Assembly: GCA_013373085.1 (NCBI GenBank)
Contig: JABXIM010000036.1
Span: forward strand, 62,001-126,000
Direction of reading: 5' to 3'
Length of the DNA stretch: 64,000 nt
Source of the DNA: Oceanospirillaceae bacterium
GTDB lineage: Bacteria > Pseudomonadota > Gammaproteobacteria > Pseudomonadales > Balneatricaceae
The notes below the pieces were generated by a model that searched no databases, had not been told where the DNA came from, and saw only the letters and a program-made list of their open reading frames with translations. Below are positions 17,903-28,458 of the stretch, piece after piece; position 1 is the first letter of the stretch; every line of letters begins with the position of its first letter. Made by a program: the position numbers and the translations under genes.

Positions 17903-19969
17903 TCATACCACCGCTTTATCGCTGGTGCCGGCTTCACGCGCGCGACTGAACAGTTGCTCGACGCTGGTCGCGTCCCGCAGCAGCCCCGACATCACTTCGA
18001 GTCCGAGTTGCCGGTAACTGTCGAACTGCATCTCGTCGAAAAACTGGTCCGTCGTGGTCTGATTCGGGAATTCGGGGTTGGCGCGCCAGTAGGCATAAAT
18101 ATCGGGGCTCAGGTCGGCACTCAGCGATGCCTTTATATAAAGGATGTCCCCGAAAGAACCGTCGGCATAGCGTACCTGGCCGAATAGACGTACCCCGCGC
18201 AAAGGGGCGTCTGCAATATTCAGCGACTCGACATCCAGCTCGACCACGGCGCCGAAGTCCGCCCGCACGCGCTGAACCGCGCGGCCAAGGTCGAACAGCG
18301 TCGCATCCGGGTCGGCTCCGGCATCGCAGACGATCATGTAGCGGCAGCGGCGCCGTACCAGCTCGTACAGCCCCAGGTTCTCGAAATGGCCACCATCGGA
18401 CAGATGGATGTCCTGCCCGGTCTCGGCAAGGCCGCAGCCGGACATTTCGCGGAACATGTAACGATACCAGCCAGGCAGCAGGCTGCCGCGTCGCTCCGAC
18501 GCCGGATTGCGGGTCCAGTATCCTAGCCGCAGATTGAGCAGCGACATCAGGAAGCTCAGCGCGCGGGAGCTGGTGCCATAGGTGTTCGGGTCCACCGCCG
18601 CACCGGACACCGCAAATGCGGTCGACAGGCTCAGGTTGCCACCCAGCCAGTCGCGGCAGAGGCGAAATCCGGTGGCGCCCGAGCCGCAGTACAGCGGGCT
18701 CAGGAACAGCGAGTCGCCACGGCGGCTGCGCAGCTTTTCGAGCTTCGAACTGCTGGTGTTGAGCGTGGTGTTGATCAGGTGCAACGGCGCGCCGGTTTCC
18801 GGCTTCAGGTCGGCAAGGCGAAAATGCAGCGGATCGGCCAGCTCGCCGTCGGTCGCCACCACCGGCAGATAGGCATTCGCCAGCCGGCCTCGATAATAGC
18901 TGTGCAGCGAAAGCGCGTTGACGTTGCATAACACTGCCAGCAACAGCGATACGCCGAGCCAGATGTAGTAAGCCCTGGAGCCGACCAGCCCGGTATGCGC
19001 GCTGAGGTGATAGATCAGCGTCAGCAGGCCGTAGCACAGCAGGGATACGCCCAGCACGGCGAAGGTACCGGAACGCGCTCGCGAGGCCCGAATCGACATG
19101 ACCCCGGTCAGTATCGGCACCAGGTAGGTGAGATGCTTGCTGATATCGGCGAGCCCCTTGTGGTCGAAGTAATGCAGCACCGACTCTTCGAGACCTGTGA
19201 GCACCGGCAGCAGACCGACGCCCAGCGCCGCCGTCGCCGTCGCCAGCAGTGAGCCCATCAGGGCCCGCAGACGATCGATGGGCAGCCGCCGTTCCAGCCT
19301 CGGCGACGAGCTCAGTGCGAACAGCAACATCACTGCCAGATAGACCCCCAACAGCAACGGTACCAACCATAGCAACAGACGGAAACCATCATGCCCCTCT
19401 ATGGTCTCGGCACCCGGCAGGTGCAGCCAGCCTGGCCAGACACCGCCGAACCAGTCGTCACTGGCGAACGCGACCAGCCCCAGCAGCAGCGGTAACAGCA
19501 CGATCAGATTGAGCAGGGTCCCGGCGAGCATGGCCGCGCCAAGTGTCCAACCGGAAAAGCCACGGCCGTTGATCAGGTAATTGCCCTTGGCCCTCAGCCA
19601 CTCGAGCACCGTGCCTTCGCCACCGGCCAGCGGCACGCTGCCGAGGTCGCGACGCTGGCGAAAGGGCACCTGCCGTCGAAGCCAGCTGAGGCAGGAAGCG
19701 ATGTAACCGCCGCCGGACACCGACGACAGGTAATCGACACGTGGCAGCAGCCCGGCCCGCGATAGCGCCTGCAAGATACCGAGATTGAAGGTCGCCGAGC
19801 GGATGCCACCGCCCGACAATGCCAGGCCAACAACCGGGGCGTCTTCGTCCACGCCTTCGGTGGCCCGGCGCCGGCGCCGTATCCATTCCCGCTCCTGGTG
19901 CAGCACGGCGTCGAAATCCCGGGTGTAACGCTCCGGCTCCGGGGACACGACACCTGTCATGTCGTTCAT
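17903..19969 (-). CDS. Patatin-like phospholipase, integral membrane
   Basis: 688 residues from the ATG at 19969, preceded by AGGA; an upstream TTG is less likely. The N-terminal patatin half has the oxyanion GGGIR (53-57) and nucleophile in SSVSGGG (Ser85). The catalytic Asp lies far downstream in SDGGHFENLGLYEL. Between them, about residues 140-350 hold several hydrophobic segments, so the hydrolase domain is interrupted by a membrane module. It should release fatty acids from membrane or stored lipids. It starts 2 bp after the stop of the large diheme cytochrome gene, so the two are co-translated. Confidence 0.85.
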   Translation of the reverse strand: MNDMTGVVSPEPERYTRDFDAVLHQEREWIRRRRRATEGVDEDAPVVGLALSGGGIRSATFNLGILQALSRAGLLPRVDYLSSVSGGGYIASCLSWLRRQVPFRQRRDLGSVPLAGGEGTVLEWLRAKGNYLINGRGFSGWTLGAAMLAGTLLNLIVLLPLLLGLVAFASDDWFGGVWPGWLHLPGAETIEGHDGFRLLLWLVPLLLGVYLAVMLLFALSSSPRLERRLPIDRLRALMGSLLATATAALGVGLLPVLTGLEESVLHYFDHKGLADISKHLTYLVPILTGVMSIRASRARSGTFAVLGVSLLCYGLLTLIYHLSAHTGLVGSRAYYIWLGVSLLLAVLCNVNALSLHSYYRGRLANAYLPVVATDGELADPLHFRLADLKPETGAPLHLINTTLNTSSSKLEKLRSRRGDSLFLSPLYCGSGATGFRLCRDWLGGNLSLSTAFAVSGAAVDPNTYGTSSRALSFLMSLLNLRLGYWTRNPASERRGSLLPGWYRYMFREMSGCGLAETGQDIHLSDGGHFENLGLYELVRRRCRYMIVCDAGADPDATLFDLGRAVQRVRADFGAVVELDVESLNIADAPLRGVRLFGQVRYADGSFGDILYIKASLSADLSPDIYAYWRANPEFPNQTTTDQFFDEMQFDSYRQLGLEVMSGLLRDATSVEQLFSRAREAGTSDKAVV

Positions 19970-19971
19970 GG

Positions 19972-22287
19972 CTAAAGTCCTGTCAACCCGCAATTCGATG
20001 CCCGGAAGTCCGCAGGGGTGTCCGGTCCGTCACGGTGTATCTTGAGGTACTCGATCAGCGCCATCTTCTGATGGTGGCTCAGCAGGGGGCCAATCACGCC
20101 GCCCGGCAACGGATAGCTGTCCGGGGAGGCCAGGTGTTGTGCCCAGATGCCGGGATCGGCGACGAAGGCGTGACCGCCGTTACCGTTGCCTTCGAGCCGG
20201 GTGTCGAACCAGAAGCCTCGCTCTTCGCCGGTGGCGTCACGGTCGCTGATGACCAGATAGCCCAGCCGTTCCGGATCGTACTGGCGCGAGCCGACCAGGA
20301 AGCGGCGGTCACGACTTTCCGGCGGCGACAGCAGCTGATAGATGTTCGGGACCGAGCCGTTGTGCAGGAAAGGCGGCGTGGCCCAGACCCCGGACAGCGG
20401 ACGCGGCTTGTAGCCTTCTATCTGCTGCGGCAGGTCCAGGGTGCCGAAGCCCTCGATGCACTGCTGCTGTTCGAAGCCGATGTTGTAGTCACGGAAATAA
20501 CGGTTCTTGATAAGGATACCGGCGACATTGAGCGCCTCGCCCTCGGTCAGCCGCGTGACGTCGAGTCCCGCAAGTGCAGTATCGGCGTAGCTGCGGCCGT
20601 GGTTCAGGTTCCACAACAGTGCGACCGTCTGGCAGTCGAGGCCGCACTCCAGCGGGTCGGGCGGCGCTGTACCGGCATCCGGGATCGACGGCAGCGACTC
20701 CGGCAACGCCTGCAGCGCCGCCCGGATGGCGGTGAACTGCGTTTGCGGCAGTTTTGCCTCCGCCGTCTCGGCCGGATACTCGGCCAGCAGCGACGGCAGC
20801 GTGCCAAGCATCAGTCCCCCGGCGGCCCGCAGGCGGATCACCTCGGTCAGGCGGTAGCGCACCTCGCGCGCCAGCTGGCGATACAGCTGCGGACGCAAAG
20901 CCGCGTCGATATCGGCATCTTGCAGGCCGGTGGTGCTGAGGTCGTAGCGGCGCTCGAGAAAGGCGTCGGCAGCGGCGGAATCGGTGCCGATATGCGCGAC
21001 CGGAATCACCTCGATACGCCACTCCATGCCGGGCAATGGTTTCAGCGGGGCATTCGCCTGCTGTCGTGCCGCGCTGGCGACGTGCGGACCGTGACAGCCC
21101 TGACAATGCTCGACGAACAGCGCGCGACCGGTGGTGGCCAGCCCCCGATCCACAGCCCCCAGGATCGCCTCCGGCCAGGCCGGCGGCTGCAGACGCTGCA
21201 GCGTACCCTCGATTTTCACCAGATCCGGCACTCGCACCGAGCTGCGGAAGCGCTCGTCCGGCGGCAGCGGCGTGCCGGTCTCGCTGAGCAGCGGTATGCG
21301 GGCCCCGACCCCCAAGGCTTCGCCAATATTCCGTGCCAGCGGCTGGGACACCGAGCCGTTGTACTGTACCCAGTCGAATTTCCAGATGTTCCAGAGGTAG
21401 GGATAGCTTACCGGCGCCGAACCGACCTGCAGATTACTTTGCACCAGATGGTCGCCGAACACCGTATTGCCGATGCGGCCCAGCGCATCGGTCCGGCCAT
21501 AGCCTTCCTCGACGGGATACAGGTGGTTGAGCGGATTGTTCTGCGGGTCACTGGCAAAATGGCGCAGCGAGGTCCAGAGGCTGCTTCGCAGCGCGGACTT
21601 GGCCTCGGGGTAGCGGCTGCCGAGCACATCGCGGGCAAACTGGTCGAACTTGAACGGGTTGATCGCGGTCCAGGCCAGCGACGCCAGCAGCATCGGCGCG
21701 AACTGGCCACGGCTGCTGTCGGTCAGCGCATGCATCGCCTGGCCACCATCGACCCGCATGGCGAAGGTTCTGCCGTCACGGCTGAAGTGCAGCTCGCCGT
21801 TGTGGCAGGCGGCACAACTGATATCGAGCATATCGGCGCCGACCTCGGTATCGAAATGCCGGCTGAAGCCGACCGGCAGGCGGTCGGGGTTTTTCGCTGT
21901 GGCGACCGGGTCGACCAGGAAACGGTAGCGGCGCAGGTGCTCGGGATCGGCGAAGCGCTGGTCCGAAAATGGCAGACGCAGGTTGACGAACCAGTCGTAG
22001 CGCAATGCGCCGCGGCTGGCGCCCTGCGGCATCGACGTGCCCTGGGGGGTGTAGTAGTACGTCTGACGGTCGTCTTCATCCCAGCCCTGGTCGAGGTAAA
22101 CCAGCTCGTCAACCGGTTCCAGTGGCGGCACCGTCGCCACCGGCCAGAGCACGAACCAGGCGAACACGCCCAGCAGCGCCAACGCCAGCAGAAACGTAAT
22201 GCCGAGCAGGCGCTTGAGCAGCCATCCGAGCGCCAGCCATAGCCGGGCCGTTAGACTCAACGAAGCGGCGGTCATTCTTCTTTTCAT
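19972..22287 (-). CDS. Membrane-anchored diheme cytochrome c, RoxA/rubber-oxygenase-like
   Basis: 771 residues. An N-terminal membrane anchor (about 17-50) is followed by a large periplasmic part with two c-type heme sites, CAACH (158-162) and CQGCH (395-399). The spacing of about 237 residues and the motifs LDQGWD (65-70), DWVQYNGS, LARNIGEALG, RPLSGVWATPPFLHNGSVP and GVIGPLLSHHQKMALIEYLK match my memory of the rubber-oxygenase RoxA/RoxB-related diheme family (distant MauG/cytochrome c peroxidase relatives). Substrate here is unknown; a role in oxidising a hydrophobic lipid or isoprenoid is an inference from RoxA. The extra 150 residues between heme 2 and the HNGSVP motif are an insertion not present in the neighbouring paralog. 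Confidence 0.75.
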   Translation of the reverse strand: MKRRMTAASLSLTARLWLALGWLLKRLLGITFLLALALLGVFAWFVLWPVATVPPLEPVDELVYLDQGWDEDDRQTYYYTPQGTSMPQGASRGALRYDWFVNLRLPFSDQRFADPEHLRRYRFLVDPVATAKNPDRLPVGFSRHFDTEVGADMLDISCAACHNGELHFSRDGRTFAMRVDGGQAMHALTDSSRGQFAPMLLASLAWTAINPFKFDQFARDVLGSRYPEAKSALRSSLWTSLRHFASDPQNNPLNHLYPVEEGYGRTDALGRIGNTVFGDHLVQSNLQVGSAPVSYPYLWNIWKFDWVQYNGSVSQPLARNIGEALGVGARIPLLSETGTPLPPDERFRSSVRVPDLVKIEGTLQRLQPPAWPEAILGAVDRGLATTGRALFVEHCQGCHGPHVASAARQQANAPLKPLPGMEWRIEVIPVAHIGTDSAAADAFLERRYDLSTTGLQDADIDAALRPQLYRQLAREVRYRLTEVIRLRAAGGLMLGTLPSLLAEYPAETAEAKLPQTQFTAIRAALQALPESLPSIPDAGTAPPDPLECGLDCQTVALLWNLNHGRSYADTALAGLDVTRLTEGEALNVAGILIKNRYFRDYNIGFEQQQCIEGFGTLDLPQQIEGYKPRPLSGVWATPPFLHNGSVPNIYQLLSPPESRDRRFLVGSRQYDPERLGYLVISDRDATGEERGFWFDTRLEGNGNGGHAFVADPGIWAQHLASPDSYPLPGGVIGPLLSHHQKMALIEYLKIHRDGPDTPADFRASNCGLTGL

Positions 22288-22327
22288 ATTCTTATTCCGT
22301 CGAAACAGTTGGCCGCGCAGCGCGCGA

Positions 22328-23932
22328 TCAGAGGCTCTTGAGGTATTCGATCAAGGCGTAGCGGTCGGCGTCTTCAAGCCCGGTACCGTAACGGTGGCCG
22401 CCGTTTCCGTTACCGGCCAGGCGGGTATCGAAGCGACTGTCGCCGCCGGCGAAGCCGACCTTCACCGGATCCAGCTCGCGGTTGCCGAGGGTGAAACTCG
22501 CCGGCCGCCGCTCCGGGGGCAGCAGCAGGTCGTACAGCGTCGGCACCGAGCCGTTGTGCAGGAACGGCGCGGTCGCCCAGACCCCGCTGAGTGGCCGTGC
22601 CTTGTAGAACAGGGGATTCGGACTCACCGTGGCGCTATAGACGCTGTGGTAATCCTGCAACGTGGCCCGCACCGCCTCCAGCGGGTGGCGCAGCGTGGCG
22701 CCGATCGCGGCGTGTATCACCAGATCGATGGTACGGGCCTCCGTACCGAAGGGCTCGCCGGCCAGCACCATCTTGTCACGTCCCTCGAGCGCGCCGGTGG
22801 CGGCAGTGGCCTCGACGAAATTCCGCGCCATGGTGGCATCGGTACCGATCTCGTCCAGCGGCACCAGAGTGGCGCGCAGCTCGCGATCCGGCTTGCCGCG
22901 CTCGCTAATGCCATGGCAGGAAAGGCAGTGATCGCGGTAAAGCACTTCGCCCCGGTCCCGCTTCGCGCTATCCAGCGACCCCAGCACCTGTGCGGGCCAG
23001 CGCGGCGCCTCCAGGTCGTAGAAGTGCGCCTGGAGGGTACCGAGGTGGCTCAACTCAACCGTGCTGGGATAGCCGGCCCGCCCCGAATGGCCCCGAAGAT
23101 CGGCGCTGCCGTACACCGCCAGTGCCGTGGTAACGTTCTGCACCAGCGGCCCCGGCGCCTGGTTCGGCGCCGAGCCGTTCCACTGCACCAGATCCAGGTG
23201 CGGCGCGCCCCAGAGGAAGGGAAAACTGACCGGCGCATCCGCGGCACGGGCGTTATCCTCGATGCCAAGCAGTTCGACCGCGACCGTGTTGAAGATCTGA
23301 CCGAAGGCATCGAGACGGCCGGGGCCGTAGGGGGTCTTCGATGCATTCATGGCCTGGCGCTGCTTGAGGTAGCCGAGCCGCTGCTGCAGCTGACCGCGCA
23401 GTTCAGCGCTGACGACCGGCTGTACCCGGGCCTCGAAACGGGCGTACTTGTGCGGGTCCTCCAGCGTCGCGGTCAACGACGCGATCAGCGCCTCTTCCAG
23501 GCCACTGTAGTCAATCAACGCCTGACCACCCTCGATCAGCAATGACTGGCCCTGATAACGAATTTCACCGGTGTGGCAGGCGGCGCAGGTCAGCCCGGCC
23601 CAGACTTCGCCCTGATCATCGGTGGTGCGGCTGATGCCAACCGGAAGGCCGTCGGGGTTGCCCTCGCCGGGCCCGGATGGAATAAATCCCAGCTGCACCA
23701 AAGCGGCGTCGCTGCGCAGCAGTTCCTGGCTGTCTGCACGCTCCAGGTTCAGCAGCCAGCCAAGGGGCAGGATACGCGAGCCGAAGCTCAGATGATGGAC
23801 CTCGTCACGGGTCGCCCGGTCCCATCCCTGGTCAAGCGGGAGCGCCGAAGGCGCGGCCGGTACGGCACTGGCCGCAAGGGACGCCGACAATGTCAGCAGG
23901 CGTGTCAGTCGGGGCATTGCCTTGTTCATCAT
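22328..23932 (-). CDS. Periplasmic diheme cytochrome c, paralog of the RoxA-like protein
   Basis: 534 residues with a cleavable signal peptide (about 1-27, ending PAA). Heme motifs CAACH (116-120) and CLSCH (336-340) have nearly the same spacing as in the downstream paralog. Shared motifs are LPLDQGWDRATRDE, DLVQWNGSAPN, RPLSGVWATAPFLHNGSVP and GNGGHRYG. Against the downstream protein it lacks the membrane anchor and the long insertion. It could be a soluble electron partner or an oxygenase in its own right. It begins 20 bp after the Lon-like protease gene and ends 40 bp before the second cytochrome gene. Confidence 0.78.
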   Translation of the reverse strand: MMNKAMPRLTRLLTLSASLAASAVPAAPSALPLDQGWDRATRDEVHHLSFGSRILPLGWLLNLERADSQELLRSDAALVQLGFIPSGPGEGNPDGLPVGISRTTDDQGEVWAGLTCAACHTGEIRYQGQSLLIEGGQALIDYSGLEEALIASLTATLEDPHKYARFEARVQPVVSAELRGQLQQRLGYLKQRQAMNASKTPYGPGRLDAFGQIFNTVAVELLGIEDNARAADAPVSFPFLWGAPHLDLVQWNGSAPNQAPGPLVQNVTTALAVYGSADLRGHSGRAGYPSTVELSHLGTLQAHFYDLEAPRWPAQVLGSLDSAKRDRGEVLYRDHCLSCHGISERGKPDRELRATLVPLDEIGTDATMARNFVEATAATGALEGRDKMVLAGEPFGTEARTIDLVIHAAIGATLRHPLEAVRATLQDYHSVYSATVSPNPLFYKARPLSGVWATAPFLHNGSVPTLYDLLLPPERRPASFTLGNRELDPVKVGFAGGDSRFDTRLAGNGNGGHRYGTGLEDADRYALIEYLKSL

Positions 23933-23952
23933 CCGTCCCTGGTCGTTTTTTA

Positions 23953-26328
23953 TCAGGCTTTGGCCTTGGCGATCTCGCGCAGGCGCTTGGTGACCGCGTG
24001 GTTGACACTGCGTTGGGTAAAGGTGCCGTCATCCTTGAGACGGCCGGCGCTGCGGCCGGTCAGGATCTCGAGGCATTCGTCGACGGTTTCGACCGCGTAG
24101 ATGTGGAACAGGCCTTCGCGCACTGCGTCCATCACTTCTTTCTTGAGCATCAGGTTACGCACGTTGGCTTTCGGTATCACTGCGCCCTGCTCGCCGGTGA
24201 GTCCGCGGGTGACACAGAGCTTGAAGAAGCCCTCGATCTTCTCGTTGACTCCGCCGATGGCCTGCACCTCGCCATACTGGTTTATCGAGCCGGTAATGGC
24301 ATATTGCTGGCGGATCGGGATATGGGTCAGCGCCGAAATCAACGTGCAGATCTCCGCCAGCGAAGCGCTGTCGCCGTCGACGTAGCCGTAGGACTGCTCC
24401 AGCGCGATACTCGCCGACAGCGTCAGCGGAAAATCCTGGGTGTACTTGTGTCCGAGGTAACCGGACAGGATCAGCACCCCCTTGGAGTGAATCGGCTGCC
24501 CCAACGTCACCTCGCGCTCGATGTCGATAATGCCCTTGGTACCCGGATGCACGGTCGCGGTGATCCGGGCCGGCGTACCGAAGGAAACATCGCCCACCTG
24601 CAGTACCGTCAGGCCATTGGACTTGCCGACCGCCTCGCCGTGGGAGTCGATCAGCACCGTTTCGTTGAGGATGCTTTCGAGGATTTTCTGTGCCAGGCGC
24701 CCGGTACGCTTTTCCTTGGCATCCAGCGCCATCTCCACATGCAGGTCGTTGATCAGTTCGTCGCCGGCCTTGACGCGCTTGTAGTCCGCTTCGCAGAGCA
24801 GGTCGACCAGCTCGCCGATGTGAGCCGACAACAGCTCCTGGTCCTCCGCCAGCCGCGAACTGTGCTCGACCAGACGGGCTACCGCGCGGCGGGTCAGCGG
24901 CGCCAGGCCCTCCTCGTCGGCCAGCGTCTTCATCAGGCGGGCGTAATTGCGGATGGTCGATGGCTTGCGTTCAACGTCCTCGTCGAAATCGACCACGACG
25001 CGGAACATCTTCTCGAAATCCTGATCGAGTTCCTGAAGCAGGTAGTACATGTCGCGCCCGCCGATCAGCACCACCTTGACGTTCAGTGGAATCGGCTGCG
25101 GGCTCAGCGTGATGGTGCTGATGCCGGTGTACTCGCTGACCGGATTCTCGATGCGGATCTCGTGCGCCTTGAGTGCGCGCTTGAGAGCGCCGTAAACGTA
25201 TGGCTGCTCCAGCAGTTTTTCGGCTTCGAGCACCAGGTAGCCACCATTGGCGCGGTGCAGAGCGCCGGGACGGATCAGCGTGAAATTGGTGACCATCGCG
25301 CCCATTTCGGAGTTGTACTCGATACGCCCGAACAGATTTTCGTAGTTCGGGTGGCTCTCGTGAACGACCGGCGAGCCCTTGGTCTTGCCATTGTCGACCA
25401 GCAGGTTGACACCGTAGTTCTCCTCCATGTAGCCCCGGCGTGCGGCGTCGGTCTTGGCTTCGATCGCACCGTCCTCGCCAACGATATCGCCGGCATTTCG
25501 GACCAGCGCAACTTCGAGGCGGGTCAGATACTCAGGCACACCGCTGATGTTGGCATACTTGTCCTTGAGCGTCTGGACCAGCGGCGCGACGGCGTGGTGT
25601 GCGGTTTCCCGGTCTAGCCGCCGCAGCTGTTCGGCGGCCTCGCGACGCCACTTGGGCAGTTCGGTCAGGCTTTCATTGAGATAATCCTCGAGCTCGCTGA
25701 TGGCGCTCCCGAAACTGTCCCGCACCTCTTCCGGCAACTGGGAGAAGGCCGCCTCGTCCATCGCCTGACCATCGGCCACCGGTGTGAAACCGATCGAGCC
25801 GGCGTCTCGGTAAAGGGCAATGCTATGGTCGCGGCCACGGCGTTCGACATCATCGATCGCCTGCTCGTAGCGGCGGTTGAAATCGCGCTCGATGCGACTC
25901 TTCTGGCGCTGGTAGCCGGGGTTTTCGAAGGCGGCGGGAAGCTCCGTCAACACCGTTTCTATCATGCGGCCGATGTCCTTGCGGAACAGGCCCGCCTTGC
26001 CGGCCGGAAACTCCAGTGCCAGCGGATAACGGGAGTCGGAAAGGTTGTTGAGATAGCACCAGTCCTTGGGCTTGTTTCGCTCCTTCTTCGCCACGCTGCG
26101 CAGGCTTTCCATGGCAAAGGAAAAGCGGCCGGTGTGGGGGTTGCCCATGACGAAGAGGTTGTATCCGGGCCGGCGCATGCCGATACCGAACTCCATCGCT
26201 TCGATAGCCCTTTCCTGACCGAAGAATCCGGAGAAGGGCTCCAGTGTCTCGGTCGTCCGGAACGGCAGCAGATCGGCATCGCAGGTGCGGTACAGGGCTT
26301 CGGGAGGTAACGACTTCAGCTTTTCCAT
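23953..26328 (-). CDS. Lon-related (S16) ATP-dependent protease
   Basis: 791 residues. The C-terminal S16 domain has the catalytic Ser-Lys dyad: S654 in VDGDSASLAEIC and K697 in GGVNEKIEGFF, 43 residues apart exactly as in classical Lon. The N-terminal ATPase is of the AAA_32/LonB-like type (PFSGFFGQERAIEAMEFGIG). Its P-loop position reads MGNPHTGRFS, with Arg instead of Lys, a variant I recall as normal for this bacterial Lon-like group. There is no classic Lon substrate-binding LAN domain. Substrates are unknown. It is the first gene of a same-strand run with the two diheme cytochromes (20-bp gap). Confidence 0.87.
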   Translation of the reverse strand: MEKLKSLPPEALYRTCDADLLPFRTTETLEPFSGFFGQERAIEAMEFGIGMRRPGYNLFVMGNPHTGRFSFAMESLRSVAKKERNKPKDWCYLNNLSDSRYPLALEFPAGKAGLFRKDIGRMIETVLTELPAAFENPGYQRQKSRIERDFNRRYEQAIDDVERRGRDHSIALYRDAGSIGFTPVADGQAMDEAAFSQLPEEVRDSFGSAISELEDYLNESLTELPKWRREAAEQLRRLDRETAHHAVAPLVQTLKDKYANISGVPEYLTRLEVALVRNAGDIVGEDGAIEAKTDAARRGYMEENYGVNLLVDNGKTKGSPVVHESHPNYENLFGRIEYNSEMGAMVTNFTLIRPGALHRANGGYLVLEAEKLLEQPYVYGALKRALKAHEIRIENPVSEYTGISTITLSPQPIPLNVKVVLIGGRDMYYLLQELDQDFEKMFRVVVDFDEDVERKPSTIRNYARLMKTLADEEGLAPLTRRAVARLVEHSSRLAEDQELLSAHIGELVDLLCEADYKRVKAGDELINDLHVEMALDAKEKRTGRLAQKILESILNETVLIDSHGEAVGKSNGLTVLQVGDVSFGTPARITATVHPGTKGIIDIEREVTLGQPIHSKGVLILSGYLGHKYTQDFPLTLSASIALEQSYGYVDGDSASLAEICTLISALTHIPIRQQYAITGSINQYGEVQAIGGVNEKIEGFFKLCVTRGLTGEQGAVIPKANVRNLMLKKEVMDAVREGLFHIYAVETVDECLEILTGRSAGRLKDDGTFTQRSVNHAVTKRLREIAKAKA

Positions 26329-26467
26329 AGCACGGCAGCTCCGTCAGTTTGTAATATCGCGCTCAGCCGCCATTGCTACGTTTGCGACAAGGCGTGAATC
26401 GCGCAGTGTAGTCAATCTACATCAGCGATGAACAACGCAGTCGCGGACGCTGCAGTGACGGCCCGGA

Positions 26468-26567
26468 GGGAATCCCGAAATCGCTGCCGCCGGCGTTGCA
26501 ATCACTCGACAGGGCGCCACCATGCCAGCGTGATCGCGCCCTGCCGGAAGCGCTTTCCGGGATTCTG
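26468..26567. repeat. Large imperfect palindrome between Lon-like gene and aroE
   Basis: The 364-bp gap 26329-26692 has no gene. It holds nested inverted repeats: outer arms GGGAATCCCG (26468) and CGGGATTCT (26558), and inner arms CAGGGCGC and GCGCCCTG. Nearer aroE is another hairpin, GCATGC-A-AGGCGC with partner GCGCCG-A-TGCATGC (26644-26674). The structure resembles REP/BIME-type intergenic elements but no second copy is seen in the window. Confidence 0.4.
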
Positions 26568-26692
26568 AGCCCTGACATTGCAAACTGACCGAGCTGCTAC
26601 TCCACCGGGGCATGTCTTTTTGTTATACCTGCCGCCGGGGGCAGCATGCAAGGCGCACGAGCGCCGATGCATGCGCTGTTATCGTTTTTTAA

Positions 26693-27517
26693 TCAAGCAG
26701 TTAAAGCTTCACGAACCTGTTGTATGACGGCCGTCGTTTGCGGTCGGACACCACGCCAGATGGCGAAGGACTCGGCTGCCTGCTCAACCAGCATACCCAG
26801 GCCATCGAGGGTCACGGATGCGCCCTGGGCTTCGGCCCAGCGGCAGAACGGGGTTGTCCCGGCGCCGTACATCATGTCGTAGCACCAGGCGCCATTCTCC
26901 AGCAAACCCGATGGCAACGGCGGCAGTTCGCCCGCGAGGCTCGCTGCGGTGCCATTGATCACCAGATCGAATACCTGACCTTCGAGGTCGTCGTAACCAC
27001 AGCCGCGCACCGGTCCCAGGTGTTCGAAAAGCTCGGCCAGCTGCTCGGCCTTGGCAACGGTGCGGTTGGCGATGACCAGCGCTTCCGGCCGCTGTTCCAG
27101 CAGTGGCTGCAGCACGCCGCGCACCGCGCCCCCGGCTCCCAGCACCAGCACCCGCTTGCCCCGGATCATGCCGCCATGGTTGACGAGAATATCGCGCACC
27201 ATACCGGTGCCGTCGGTATTGTCGCCGCACAGTCGGCCCTGTTCATCACGGTAGAGCGTATTGACCGCGCCGGCCAGCTCCGCCGCCGGCGTGCGCCGCT
27301 GCGCTGCGGCCCAGGCCTTCTGCTTGAACGGCACCGTGATATTCAGCCCCTTGCCGCTATGGTCGAAGAAGTCGGCCACCGCGACCTCGAAGCCGTTTTC
27401 AGGCACCAGCACCGCATCATAGGTCAGCGACTGCTCCGTCTGCTGCGCGAAGGCGCGGTGGATCTGCGGTGACTTGCTGTGGCCGATGGGGTTGCCGAAC
27501 ACTGCATAACGATCCAT
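26693..27517 (-). CDS. aroE: Shikimate dehydrogenase (NADP+)
   Basis: 274 residues. Substrate-site motifs NPIGHSKSP (near residue 8) and [10 protein letters not shown] (with the catalytic Lys), Asn in [10 protein letters not shown], and NADP-binding [14 protein letters not shown] and ANRT are all present. It reduces 3-dehydroshikimate to shikimate in aromatic amino acid biosynthesis. Its start codon abuts the hemF stop with no gap, so it is translated after hemF. Confidence 0.96.
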   Translation of the reverse strand: MDRYAVFGNPIGHSKSPQIHRAFAQQTEQSLTYDAVLVPENGFEVAVADFFDHSGKGLNITVPFKQKAWAAAQRRTPAAELAGAVNTLYRDEQGRLCGDNTDGTGMVRDILVNHGGMIRGKRVLVLGAGGAVRGVLQPLLEQRPEALVIANRTVAKAEQLAELFEHLGPVRGCGYDDLEGQVFDLVINGTAASLAGELPPLPSGLLENGAWCYDMMYGAGTTPFCRWAEAQGASVTLDGLGMLVEQAAESFAIWRGVRPQTTAVIQQVREALTA

Positions 27518-28447
<930 letters not shown>

Positions 28448-28458
28448 TTAGTGAGTAC

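Noticed and set aside
19819-22242. Plus-strand reading frame of 807 aa
   Set aside because: Runs antisense to the diheme cytochrome and patatin genes, which have intact motifs; no RBS or family pattern in the 807-aa reading.
23890-25617. Plus-strand reading frame of 575 aa
   Set aside because: Antisense shadow of the Lon-like protease gene, whose catalytic dyad is in frame on the minus strand.
26120-26160. Lon-like gene as a pseudogene because of its altered P-loop (GNPHTGRFS)
   Set aside because: The Arg variant fits the Lon-like family as I recall it, the frame is open for 791 codons and the protease dyad spacing is exact.
26644-26690. Hairpin followed by a T-run as terminator near aroE
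   Set aside because: The T-run is 11 nt away from the stem and on the plus strand, whereas the neighbouring genes are on the minus strand.
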